Of a stretch of DNA of 64,000 bases, positions 36,736 to 44,245 are shown in pieces. Numbering within the stretch: position 1 is the stretch's first letter; each line of letters starts with the position of its first letter. The stretch is from Neisseriaceae bacterium (GTDB lineage Bacteria > Pseudomonadota > Gammaproteobacteria > Burkholderiales > Neisseriaceae). The notes beneath the pieces were generated by a model. It worked only from the letters and a program-made list of their open reading frames with translations, did no database searches and had not been told where the DNA came from. The DNA lies in assembly GCA_017458185.1 (NCBI GenBank), contig JAFTFY010000007.1, forward strand, positions 1-64,000, in the 5' to 3' direction. A program made the translations under genes and the position numbers.

Positions 36736-37062
36736 ATGAACAACAAATTTAGCGAATTACATTTAGATAATCTTAATTGTGAATTTTCCATAAAATCAGG
36801 AAAACAAAGAATCGCAATGTTATTGTTACTGATGACAAGTGAAATAATTTTATTATTGTTGATTTTGTTTTTTCACTCTGCATTAGAAATGATTACCGTT
36901 GCTGTAATTTGTAATATTCTTTGTTTTTATTTGGTATTTAGTAAGGAATGGAATTTACTCAAATTCTATAAAAATACTATTTTGTTTAATAAAAATTTTG
37001 AACAAAGATTAGAAGAATTGATAGATTTACAATCCAAGATTTTGGAATCAGAAAAGGAGTAA
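36736..37062 (+). CDS. Membrane protein with two central helices
   Basis: A 108-residue protein: polar N-terminus (30 residues), two adjacent transmembrane helices (~30-50 and 52-72), then a helical cytoplasmic tail ending in EKE. AAGGAG is 8 bases upstream, inside the CTGACTTAATTTTTAAGGAG leader shared with other genes here. Unknown family. Confidence 0.55.
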   Translation: MNNKFSELHLDNLNCEFSIKSGKQRIAMLLLLMTSEIILLLLILFFHSALEMITVAVICNILCFYLVFSKEWNLLKFYKNTILFNKNFEQRLEELIDLQSKILESEKE

Positions 37063-37066
37063 CAAA

Positions 37067-37465
37067 ATGAATACACGACAAAAAATTTGTTTTGCCATTG
37101 CTTTTGTATTTTGGCTTGTTCTTTTGTTTAATAATGCGTATCTCATTATTAAATACGACTATTCAAATATTGGTTGGTGGATTGTATTTTTGTTTTTTGG
37201 GTTATTTTTTCATATTTATATGTTTATTGATACAACGACAAAAAGACAATTTGGGTATTTTGTTCTTATGTACGGATTGACACCGATTGCTTTAATCGTT
37301 TTGAGTGCAATAGTTTATTATGCAGATTTGGAACTATCAGACGAAACGCCAAAAATAAAAACAGTTAATATCAGTGAAAATGAATGTATTAACATTATTT
37401 CACCGAATGGAAAATATTTAATTTGTGGTAATCAACTGCAAAATGTAAGTGGAGCAGAAAGATGA
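37067..37465 (+). CDS. Three-helix membrane protein with cysteine tail
   Basis: A 132-residue protein with three transmembrane helices (residues ~7-27, 35-56, 65-85) and an exported tail with NECINIISPNGKYLICGNQ. This tail loosely recalls the C-[IV]-x-NG-[ILV]-x-C pattern of the GISCDWN proteins nearby. It starts 5 bases after the preceding gene. Function unknown. Confidence 0.55.
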   Translation: MNTRQKICFAIAFVFWLVLLFNNAYLIIKYDYSNIGWWIVFLFFGLFFHIYMFIDTTTKRQFGYFVLMYGLTPIALIVLSAIVYYADLELSDETPKIKTVNISENECINIISPNGKYLICGNQLQNVSGAER

Positions 37466-37499
37466 AATTCTTTCCGACTTAATTTTAATCACAGAACTT

Positions 37500-37571
37500 G
37501 GAGCGGTTAGTTTAATGAAGAACAAGCAACTCATAATTGCATAGGTGTGGGTTCAAACCCCATACCGCCCA
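37500..37571 (+). tRNA. tRNA-Met-like gene (CAT anticodon), slightly degenerate
   Basis: A full cloverleaf can be drawn. The acceptor is GG(A)GCGGT against ACCGCCC, seven pairs with a bulged A at 37502. The D arm stem is GTTT/GAAC. The anticodon stem is AGCAA/TTGCA with one A·A mismatch, with loop CTCATAA and anticodon CAT at 37532-37534. The variable loop is TAGG, and the T arm is GTGGG-TTCAAAC-CCCAT. The discriminator is A and no CCA is encoded. CAT could be elongator Met, or Ile if the C is modified to lysidine; the initiator signature of three G:C pairs is absent. It lies among small genes inside the conjugative element. Confidence 0.65.
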
Positions 37572-37615
37572 TTACGACAAACATTTTTCAGGCAGCCTGA
37601 AAGAAAGGATTAACG

Positions 37616-38035
37616 ATGAAAATTTTGAACAAAACAGCCGCATTAAGTGTTTTGTGTCTTGTGGCGATTCTGACGCTATCTGCTTGCAGTGATAAAAGGC
37701 AAAAAGGCAATGAAAGATTAGCCAAAGAAATGGCACAAGTTACGGAGCAGCAGAAAAAGCAAGAACCTGAAAACCGTCATCAGACAATGTTAGAAGAGTT
37801 AAATGTTATTCGTTACCGTAATTTTGACGGTTATAACCACGATATTTACACCTTTGAACTTGACGGCGTGAAATGTATCACGGTAGGAAGAAACGGCATT
37901 TCCTGCGACTGGAATGATGAGCATATTGCCAAAAATTTGGCTGCCAAAGAAAAACGACTTGCCGCAAAAGCAGCACAGTCAAATAAACAGTGGGAACAAA
38001 TGGAAGAGGCTTATTTAGAACTGCAAAGACAATAA
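37616..38035 (+). CDS. Lipoprotein with GISCDWN motif
   Basis: A 139-residue lipoprotein: signal sequence with lipobox LSAC (Cys near residue 23), a charged helical linker (RLAKEMAQVTEQQKKQE), then a small domain FDGYNHDIYTFELDGVKCITV and GRNGISCDWNDE shared with the 34963 protein, and a helical tail. AAAGGAT precedes ATG by 6 bases, joined to a DUS. Possibly a surface or periplasmic partner of the secretion machine; not established. Confidence 0.6.
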   Translation: MKILNKTAALSVLCLVAILTLSACSDKRQKGNERLAKEMAQVTEQQKKQEPENRHQTMLEELNVIRYRNFDGYNHDIYTFELDGVKCITVGRNGISCDWNDEHIAKNLAAKEKRLAAKAAQSNKQWEQMEEAYLELQRQ

Positions 38036-38077
38036 AGGGTGAAAACTTTTCCCTGACTTATTTATGGAGATTTAAAA

Positions 38078-38191
38078 ATGTTGTTGTCTTTTGGTCTTGC
38101 GTTACTCTTAATTGTTTTTCTTGTGCTTCTTATTAAGGTTTCGTATCAATTTTATCTGCGTTTTTTAGAAGTACTTAAAACAATGGATTAA
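38078..38191 (+). CDS. 37-residue hydrophobic micro-protein
   Basis: ATG 38078 starts MLLSFGLALLLIVFLVLLIKVSY..., one transmembrane helix and a short basic tail. Its leader (AACTTTTCCCTGACTTATTTATGGAGATTT) is a near-copy of that of the 19-residue ORF at 36638, and the first residues are similar (SFGLALLLIVF versus GFGLFLIIFLW). They look like paralogues. Confidence 0.5.
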   Translation: MLLSFGLALLLIVFLVLLIKVSYQFYLRFLEVLKTMD

Positions 38192-38227
38192 AGATATTGA
38201 GTAACAAAATTTAGGTGGAGCAGAAAA

Positions 38228-38679
38228 ATGAACAGAATAGAAGATGAAAATCAAAAACCGCATTTATCATTAGGCGATAAATTTTTGCTTGGCTATGGTT
38301 GGGTTTTTGTTGGATTTATTTTTGTTTGTGCAACTTTTTGCCTTTATTTGATAATTAGCGGTAAATCAACATTTAACACTGTGTTGAATATGTTTTTGGG
38401 TTATGCGTATTGTTTTGTATTTCAAAAAAGTAAAGGCAAACTTTTTTATCAAAAAGTTGTTTTCTGTTGTCTTTATTTTTTGTAATGTATTTTTCTGTAA
38501 TCTATGTATTAACAGGAAAAATAAACCCTAATCCTACGCCGAATGAATTATTGGCATTTTTAATAATGGCAGTTGGTGTTATTTTGATTTTGTATTTATA
38601 CCGCAAGTTTTTTACAGAATTTAAGCATATTATCAAATTTGATCCGCCAATAAAAATTGAAGCGAAAGATAGCGATTAA
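38228..38679 (+). pseudogene. Membrane protein gene, probably frameshifted
   Basis: Frame 1 (38228-38485, 85 residues, two hydrophobic segments) ends just where an overlapping frame (38467-38679, from TTG) continues with another hydrophobic segment and a polar tail (IKFDPPIKIEAKDSD). The overlap is in homopolymers (CTTTTTTATC, TTATTTTTTG). A single-base indel would fuse the two into a protein of about 150 residues. If no indel exists, they are two small membrane-protein genes. Confidence 0.45.
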
Positions 38680-38696
38680 GAATAGGAGTTATAAAA

Positions 38697-38837
38697 ATGG
38701 ATAAGGAAGATTGGAAAGATTTGCTCCCTTTTTATATTCTGCTTTTAATAAGCATAACAATGACTCTTCTTTTGCCCTACGCTTGTTATTTAGCAGCAAC
38801 ACTGGGAAAAACTGTTGAATATTTTACAGTGCCGTGA
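38697..38837 (+). CDS. 46-residue membrane micro-protein
   Basis: ATG 38697 with AGGAGT upstream encodes MDKEDWKDLLPFYILLL..., one or two short hydrophobic segments. It is in the same run of small membrane genes. No family recognised. Confidence 0.45.
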   Translation: MDKEDWKDLLPFYILLLISITMTLLLPYACYLAATLGKTVEYFTVP

Positions 38838-38938
38838 ATGGTAATGTTAAAAAAGGTTTTGACGGCTGTCGTATTTTTCAGGCAGCCTGAAACGAAGTTA
38901 AAAACTTTTCTCTGACTTAATTTTTTAGGAGCAATGAA

Positions 38939-39511
38939 ATGATAATAAAACAAATCACCGCAGAACAAGCAAGAGCAAATAACGAAAATTATATCCGACA
39001 ACTCAAAGAAATAGGAGATAAAGAATATCAAGATTGTTTGCCATTACCTATGGTGCAAGACAAAATAAATGAAATAACAAATAAAATCGGAAAATTAAGT
39101 AAAAACTCCGATATTGATTATTATCGTGAAGTTTTTTTATTGAGAGATGATATGAAACTTTCATTGATAGATATATTACTCATTCTGATAGCGATTGCAT
39201 TTTTCTCTCTTCCTATATCATTATTGGTTGTATTCTTATTAGCAGTAATTAAATTGCTACTAACTAATTTTAATATGTGGGTTAATGATTATCAGCAATA
39301 TATTTATATTATTGCGTATATTATCAGTTATTGTGGTATTTGTTTATTTGCATTTATTAAAAGAATAACAAAAGGTAATAAATTATTATCAATGCAAGAA
39401 TGGCAAAGTGTCTGTCGGTATTTGAAAGATGAACTGCATTATCAGGCAAATATTGATGAATTAAAACATTACGGAACAATCGTTCGCCATTGTATCAATA
39501 TTTCTTGGTAA
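38939..39511 (+). CDS. Membrane protein with cytoplasmic helical N-terminus
   Basis: A 190-residue protein: ~75 residues of charged helix, then two transmembrane helices (~78-105 and 118-140), then a soluble tail of ~50 residues. It has the leader CTCTGACTTAATTTTTTAGGAG shared with the 36736 gene. Unknown family. Confidence 0.55.
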   Translation: MIIKQITAEQARANNENYIRQLKEIGDKEYQDCLPLPMVQDKINEITNKIGKLSKNSDIDYYREVFLLRDDMKLSLIDILLILIAIAFFSLPISLLVVFLLAVIKLLLTNFNMWVNDYQQYIYIIAYIISYCGICLFAFIKRITKGNKLLSMQEWQSVCRYLKDELHYQANIDELKHYGTIVRHCINISW

Positions 39512-39548
39512 TCATTTCTGACTTAATTTTTAATACGGAGCATATAAA

Positions 39549-40157
39549 ATGAGCAAAAATGACAAAAGAGAACTGATTGACTGGGACTTAACAGATTGGA
39601 GTAAAAACCATACCGATATAGAACCAAGTCCTCAATATACTTTTGAATTTGGCTTGTATCACGAAATGTGTTTAGCAAGATTTCATTATCTGCTTACCAC
39701 TTTTTCAAACATAAAACAAATAGCAGAAGAACAAGAAGCAGCAAGATTTTTCAAAAAATCAACAGAAATGATTTCAAATGAGTTGATAGAACCTGTGATT
39801 GCTTTATTTTGGACTTTTGATAATGCAAGGCAAGAATATGCCGCTTGTTTAGCACACAAAGAAGACCTTGAACAGCGTATCAATACGGCGATTGACGATA
39901 TTGAACGCTTGCAAAGTGGTGTTGATGAAACGGTTTGTGCGGAATTGGAAAAAATTAAGCAAAACCTGTGGCGGACAGGTCAAGAGCGTGGTTTTGAATA
40001 TCTGTGGAATGTTGAACGCAGAGCAAACGAAATCTGTGGGAACAATCAGCAAAACACGGAAAAAAGCAAAGCACTTGCTCGTTGGGAGAAATTGTATATC
40101 CATAAAAGGATACCACTTCTCTATCGCTTATTAGCGGCATTGAAATGTTCAAAATAA
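39549..40157 (+). CDS. Soluble helical protein, unknown
   Basis: A 202-residue protein, acidic at the N-terminus (LIDWDLTDWSKNH) and helical, with a coiled-coil-like part around residues 95-140 (HKEDLEQRINTAIDDIERLQ). It is preceded by the TCTGACTTAATTTTTAATACGGAG leader. It is one of the few soluble cargo proteins in this stretch. I recognise no catalytic motif. Confidence 0.5.
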   Translation: MSKNDKRELIDWDLTDWSKNHTDIEPSPQYTFEFGLYHEMCLARFHYLLTTFSNIKQIAEEQEAARFFKKSTEMISNELIEPVIALFWTFDNARQEYAACLAHKEDLEQRINTAIDDIERLQSGVDETVCAELEKIKQNLWRTGQERGFEYLWNVERRANEICGNNQQNTEKSKALARWEKLYIHKRIPLLYRLLAALKCSK

Positions 40158-40206
40158 GTCAGGAAAGTTGAATAGCGTTGAATCTATTCATATTCAATTA
40201 GGGTAG

Positions 40207-40680
40207 ATGATGAAGATATTGTTAAAAACAGTTGGGCTATTATTTTTTCCCTGCCTTGTTTTTGCCGACACACAATGTATTGCTGTCAAAGTATCGGACG
40301 GCGATACATTCACCTGCAAAGGCACATATCAACGCCTAATTCAAGTGCGTTTGGCAGATATAGACGCTCCTGAAAGCGGACAAGCGTACGGCAACCAAGC
40401 ACGCAAGAAATTAAATAGCCTGATTTACAAAAAAACGGTGCGATTAACAAATGAACGGCAGGATAAATACGGCAGGGTAGTGGCAACAGTGTTTTCAGGC
40501 AGCCTGAATGTGAATTTAGCAATGATTGAACAGGGTTATGCGTGGCACTATAAACGCTACTCCAACAACGCCGAATACGCCGCCGCAATGCAACAAGCAC
40601 AACAAGGACGGCGTGGGCTGTGGGCGGATAAAGGACGCATTATTAAACCTGAACAATGGCGAAGAAAGGTTACAAAATGA
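40207..40680 (+). CDS. Secreted thermonuclease (SNase family)
   Basis: A 157-residue protein with a signal peptide (ILLKTVGLLFFPCLVFA) and a staphylococcal-nuclease fold: VSDGDTFTC, QVRLADIDAPES, and the later DKYGRVVATVF and GYAWHYKRY motifs with the active-site Arg, Asp and Glu-like residues in place. It should cut DNA or RNA in the periplasm or outside. SNase-like nucleases are common on conjugative plasmids. A DUS inside is read as FSGSLNV. It overlaps the next gene (ATGA). Confidence 0.88.
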   Translation: MMKILLKTVGLLFFPCLVFADTQCIAVKVSDGDTFTCKGTYQRLIQVRLADIDAPESGQAYGNQARKKLNSLIYKKTVRLTNERQDKYGRVVATVFSGSLNVNLAMIEQGYAWHYKRYSNNAEYAAAMQQAQQGRRGLWADKGRIIKPEQWRRKVTK

Positions 40681-41027
40681 ACAAAGAATTTTTTGAAGAA
40701 ATGGGTGATTTATTGTTGTTCCCATTTAGAGTGGTATTCAGTGTATTTGATACAACTAATTCAATAGCAATGTTTATTGCTAATACATTGATTATATCTT
40801 GTTCTCTCTCATTTATATTGGTAAGCATAAATGTTTCTGTGCCGATATTGAGAATATGGGAATATATATTATTTGCATTGAGTGCTTTATATTCGGTAAG
40901 GGTTTTATTCAAACCTGCTTATGAAGAAATACCTGCAATATATTATTATTTTTCATTGTTTCTTTTTGCAGTAGGTTGTATTAGTCTGTGTTCTGATAAA
41001 TTATTACGACTATTTCAGGCAGCCTGA
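40677..41027 (+). CDS. Three-helix membrane protein
   Basis: Start ATG 40677 overlaps the nuclease stop; the product has 116 residues. It has about three transmembrane helices (~30-55, 62-80, 90-108). The stop is supplied by a DUS (FQAA-stop). Translational coupling to the nuclease suggests a linked role, perhaps protection or export, but this is inference. Confidence 0.55.
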   Translation: MNKEFFEEMGDLLLFPFRVVFSVFDTTNSIAMFIANTLIISCSLSFILVSINVSVPILRIWEYILFALSALYSVRVLFKPAYEEIPAIYYYFSLFLFAVGCISLCSDKLLRLFQAA

Positions 41028-41655
41028 ATGTTTTTGCTGACTTTGTATATGTACAGATTATAGTTAAAAACTATTAACAAAAAACAACATAATTACTCGT
41101 ATTGTCAGTAGATTAAATTTATTGAAAACAAAACACTCATTTTAGCGTATTTGCCTATTCTCCTGACTTATTTTTATCAAAAAACTTCTCAAATTTCAGT
41201 AATTTTTCAAGTTATCCACAATTTCACATTCTTTCCCCGTAAAAGTATTTTTAAATATTTAAATAGTATTTAGTATTTTAGTCGGACTAATCCGCTCACT
41301 TGATTATCTCCTATTATTCGATTGAACAATATAGTTGAGTAGCAATGATATGATTTATAAAGACTTTTTAACCTATTTTTTGTGGATAACTTCGTCAATT
41401 ATCCACAATATGATAGTATTTGATTATTAAAATTTTATATTCAATAAAAACCATAAATAAAAATAGATAAAAAAATATTTCAGGCAGCCTGAAAACACAA
41501 AGATATTCATCTAAAAAACGGTTTATGAAAATTTTTAATAAAAAATTCCATATTTGATACAAATTTTAATACAGACGCAATAAAAAAAGACACCTATACT
41601 ATCAATAGGTGTTTATTGATTGGGATTGAAAAAGATTGAATGAAATTGCCTGATT
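41028..41655. other. Candidate replication origin (oriV-like) with three DnaA boxes
   Basis: This 628-base, very AT-rich gap holds three perfect 9-mer DnaA boxes: TTATCCACA at 41212-41220, TGTGGATAA at 41381-41389 (reverse) and TTATCCACA at 41399-41407. Runs such as TATTTTTAAATATTTAAATAG could be a melting region. It ends at the terminator of a gene that may encode an initiator. One DUS lies at 41479-41495. No coding region is seen. Confidence 0.55.
41582..41612 (-). terminator. Terminator of the possible initiator gene
   Basis: ACACCTAT-N7-ATAGGTGT (41590-41612). On the minus strand it is followed by TCTTTTTTTA, as expected for a terminator of the gene ending at 41656. Confidence 0.75.
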
Positions 41656-42477
41656 TTATTCTCTCTGCACAAACGAACCGATAGAATGCAAACCATTTCT
41701 GTGTTTTTTTGGGTAGATTCTCGGCTCTTCTTTTGAGAGATGATAAAACTGTACCCATTTACCATAAATGGCACGCCGCATAACTTCTTTGCGGTCGCAA
41801 TTATCCTTTTGTAATTCCTGCAAACGGTCTAACAGTTTCTGCTGTTCTTGTGGCGAATTGTTTAAATGATGAATTTCCGCACGAATTTTCAAAAACTCTT
41901 CAAATAATACAATTTCATCGTGCGTAAAATCATCAGGCAAGTCAATAGCGGTAAGCGTTTTTTCTGATGAATATCGTTCAAAAGCGAAACGGTCATTATG
42001 TGTAAAAACGATATTACCATTGATATTTTTTGCCCAACGATTTAATTGTTTGATAATAAAATCTCTTAAATTCAAGAATTTAATTCTAATATGGTTAATA
42101 CCGTGTGTGAGCATTCTTTTAACTTCAATTAAATTATGCTGTTCGCAAAAATTTAAAAACTGCCGCCATACGAAGCGAGAAATCGGCTTTTTCATTTGTT
42201 GTTGTAGATGATATAGCGGCATTCCAATATACTCATCATTGTGCAGAAATTTGGCGTTATTTGCTAAATTCCAGTTGTGTGTATTCAACAAATAACGCAG
42301 AATCTCACCCACGATACCCACATTTGCCCAACTGCGTTTTTGCTTTTCATTACGATAAGCATACCCAACAGCCAAGCAACCGCCAACAATAAACGCCTCT
42401 CTCGTCCAAGAAAAATCGCTTTCGGAGAATGAAAGGGGTGGTGTATTGTCAATATCTGCGATAGAATAGGTTTGCAT
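41656..42477 (-). CDS. Unrecognised DNA-binding-like protein; possible replication initiator
   Basis: The start chosen is ATG 42477 (MQTYSIADIDN), because it lies 13 bases after the upstream gene; a longer frame reaches 42576 by overlapping it. The product has 273 residues. The middle resembles a helical, winged-helix-type region (ISRFVWRQFLNFCEQHNLIEVKRM...INHIRIKFLNLRDFIIK), and the protein is basic. It reads away from the element end and ends beside the DnaA-box origin. A Rep role is inferred from place only; no known Rep motif is clear. Confidence 0.5.
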   Translation of the reverse strand: MQTYSIADIDNTPPLSFSESDFSWTREAFIVGGCLAVGYAYRNEKQKRSWANVGIVGEILRYLLNTHNWNLANNAKFLHNDEYIGMPLYHLQQQMKKPISRFVWRQFLNFCEQHNLIEVKRMLTHGINHIRIKFLNLRDFIIKQLNRWAKNINGNIVFTHNDRFAFERYSSEKTLTAIDLPDDFTHDEIVLFEEFLKIRAEIHHLNNSPQEQQKLLDRLQELQKDNCDRKEVMRRAIYGKWVQFYHLSKEEPRIYPKKHRNGLHSIGSFVQRE

Positions 42478-42490
42478 AAGATAACTTTGC

Positions 42491-42712
42491 TTATACTGTT
42501 TCAGTTTCTGCAATCGGTATGATATTGCTTTGAGCATACAATACCTGATCACGCAAAAGGTTGATATGCCAACCACTCAATTCTAAACAATCAATCATCG
42601 ATTGAGTATTTGCCACTCCGTCTGGGTGATCGAGTGCCGCAACAACAGTATCTAACAAAGAGTACGCCAATTCTAAATGACGAACAAATTGGTCGGTATT
42701 ATGAGTAACCAT
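42491..42712 (-). CDS. Small protein upstream of the possible initiator
   Basis: ATG 42712 is preceded by GGGAGA at 8 bases; the 73-residue product is MVTHNTDQFVRHLEL.... Helical and soluble, with no recognised family. It is 13 bases upstream of the 41656 gene in the same direction, so both form a two-gene operon at the right end of the element. Confidence 0.6.
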   Translation of the reverse strand: MVTHNTDQFVRHLELAYSLLDTVVAALDHPDGVANTQSMIDCLELSGWHINLLRDQVLYAQSNIIPIAETETV

Positions 42713-43098
42713 AATTAAATCTCCCAAAAAAGAATTTGAAACTAAAAACAGGGAGAAATCAGGGAATTTGATAGTTTTGAGAATTTAACTAATTGATTTT
42801 TAATGTAAATTTTTTTATGTTTTTCTCAATACTACGGAGAACGAACATATCAAAAAAACGGCATTGCCAATCATTTTAGGCTACCTGAAAGACATTTTGC
42901 ATTATCGTTGCATTTGATAGGCTACCCTGAAACAATTTTTCAACTCGCATATGCTCGTTTAAAAATTGTTTCAGGAGATTGCCACGCCGTGCGTTCGGCA
43001 CGGCTCGCAATGACGGCAAGGGTTTCAGGCTGCCTGAAAAACAAAAACGCTTGTTTTATATCCAAAAAACAAGCATTTTTATTATATAAGACAAATAG
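42713..43098. other. Right junction of the element and backbone repeats
   Basis: 42713-42890 is AT-rich and should hold the promoter of the two-gene operon; TGTAAATTTTTTT at 42804-42816 is the candidate right attachment core. From 42885 DUS appear, then a long perfect hairpin (CCTGAAACAATTTTT/AAAAATTGTTTCAGG, about 42927-42975) and a REP-like unit (42975-43017). The REP marks return to the backbone. Confidence 0.5.
43043..43080 (-). terminator. Terminator downstream of ubiE
   Basis: AAAACGCTTGTTTT...AAAACAAGCATTTTT: a stem with A/T runs on both sides, lying 19 bases past the ubiE stop. Confidence 0.75.
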
Positions 43099-43842
43099 TT
43101 ATGCCTTAATACCTTTATGCAATGCCACAATGCCTGCACTCATATTGTGATAATCCACTGTTGTGAAGCCAGCGTCTAACATTATTTGTTTGAGCGTTTC
43201 TTGGTCAGGGTGCATGCGGATTGATTCGGCTAAATATTGATAACTCTCTGAATCTTTTGCAATAATTTTGCCGAATGTGGGCAGGAATTTGAACGAATAA
43301 AAATCATACACTCCTTGCAAAGGTTCGTAAATTTTGGAAAACTCCAACACCAGCAACTTGCCGCCGTGTTTTAACACACGGCACATTTCTTGCAACGCCA
43401 CATCTTTGTGCGTCATATTGCGTAAGCCAAACGCCACCGACACCAAGTCGAAATAATTATCAGGAAAAGGCAATTTTTCAGCGTCTGCCAACGCCACAGG
43501 CAGAATTTTGCCTTCGTTGAGTAAGCGGTCGCGTCCAACTGTCAGCATAGACGAATTTATATCCGTCAGCCACACTTCGCCCGTTTGCCCAACGCGTTTT
43601 GCCCAGCCACGAGCCAAATCGCCCGTGCCGCCTGCAATGTCCAACACTTTCGCCCCAGTGCGAACGCCTGCGGTATTCAGCGTAAAAGACTTCCACACAC
43701 GGTGCAAGCCCACGCTCATTACATCGTTCATAATGTCGTATTTTTTAGCAACCGAATGAAAAACATCTGCCACTTTGCCTGCTTTGTCGTTTTCATTCAC
43801 GGTTTGATAACCAAAATGCGTGGTTTTGTCTTGTGTGTTCAT
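43099..43842 (-). CDS. ubiE: Ubiquinone/menaquinone C-methyltransferase UbiE
   Basis: A 247-residue class I methyltransferase with the UbiE/COQ5 signatures: [28 protein letters not shown]-binding [12 protein letters not shown] near residue 67, and FGLRNMTH. It methylates the quinone ring using S-adenosylmethionine. Backbone gene just right of the mobile element. Confidence 0.97.
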   Translation of the reverse strand: MNTQDKTTHFGYQTVNENDKAGKVADVFHSVAKKYDIMNDVMSVGLHRVWKSFTLNTAGVRTGAKVLDIAGGTGDLARGWAKRVGQTGEVWLTDINSSMLTVGRDRLLNEGKILPVALADAEKLPFPDNYFDLVSVAFGLRNMTHKDVALQEMCRVLKHGGKLLVLEFSKIYEPLQGVYDFYSFKFLPTFGKIIAKDSESYQYLAESIRMHPDQETLKQIMLDAGFTTVDYHNMSAGIVALHKGIKA

Positions 43843-43921
43843 TTTGCGTATGGTGTGATTGATGAAATAAGTCCGTCATTATAAATGATTTTGAATAATC
43901 TTTCAGGCTGCCTGAAAGTGA

Positions 43922-44245
43922 TTAAAACAATAAAAACTGTTCAGCATTCACCTTTTTTTCCTGTTGCGTGTTGTTGCCGATTAACAGTTTCATACCAGCG
44001 TATTGTTTTTCGGTAACTTCCAAGCAACGCACATTGCCGTCTTTGGGCAGCATTTGAATTAAACGCCGCTCGTGTTTGGCAACCGCGTCTCGCCCCCGAA
44101 CAATTCTGGAATAAACCGATAATTGCAACATAGAATAACCGTCTTTAATTAACGATTTACGGAAACGATTTGCAATCTTTCTTTCTTCCGCAGTTTTAAC
44201 AGGCAAGTCAAAAAAAACAATAATACGCATAAAACGATTACTCAT
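43922..44245 (-). CDS. cas2: CRISPR-associated endonuclease Cas2 (type II-C)
   Basis: The start chosen is ATG 44245 ([16 protein letters not shown]), overlapping cas1 by 8 bases; the product has 107 residues. The ferredoxin-like fold is shown by [16 protein letters not shown] with the conserved Asp, and by [18 protein letters not shown]. With Cas1 it forms the spacer-integration complex. An upstream in-frame extension overlaps cas1 and is not needed. No CRISPR array lies downstream: ubiE starts 80 bases away. Confidence 0.93.
   Translation of the reverse strand: MSNRFMRIIVFFDLPVKTAEERKIANRFRKSLIKDGYSMLQLSVYSRIVRGRDAVAKHERRLIQMLPKDGNVRCLEVTEKQYAGMKLLIGNNTQQEKKVNAEQFLLF

Noticed and set aside
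37500..37571. tRNA-like gene as the attachment site of the integrase
   Set aside because: It lies 30 kb from the integrase inside the element, and no repeat of its 3' end was seen near 7.0 kb or 42.8 kb.
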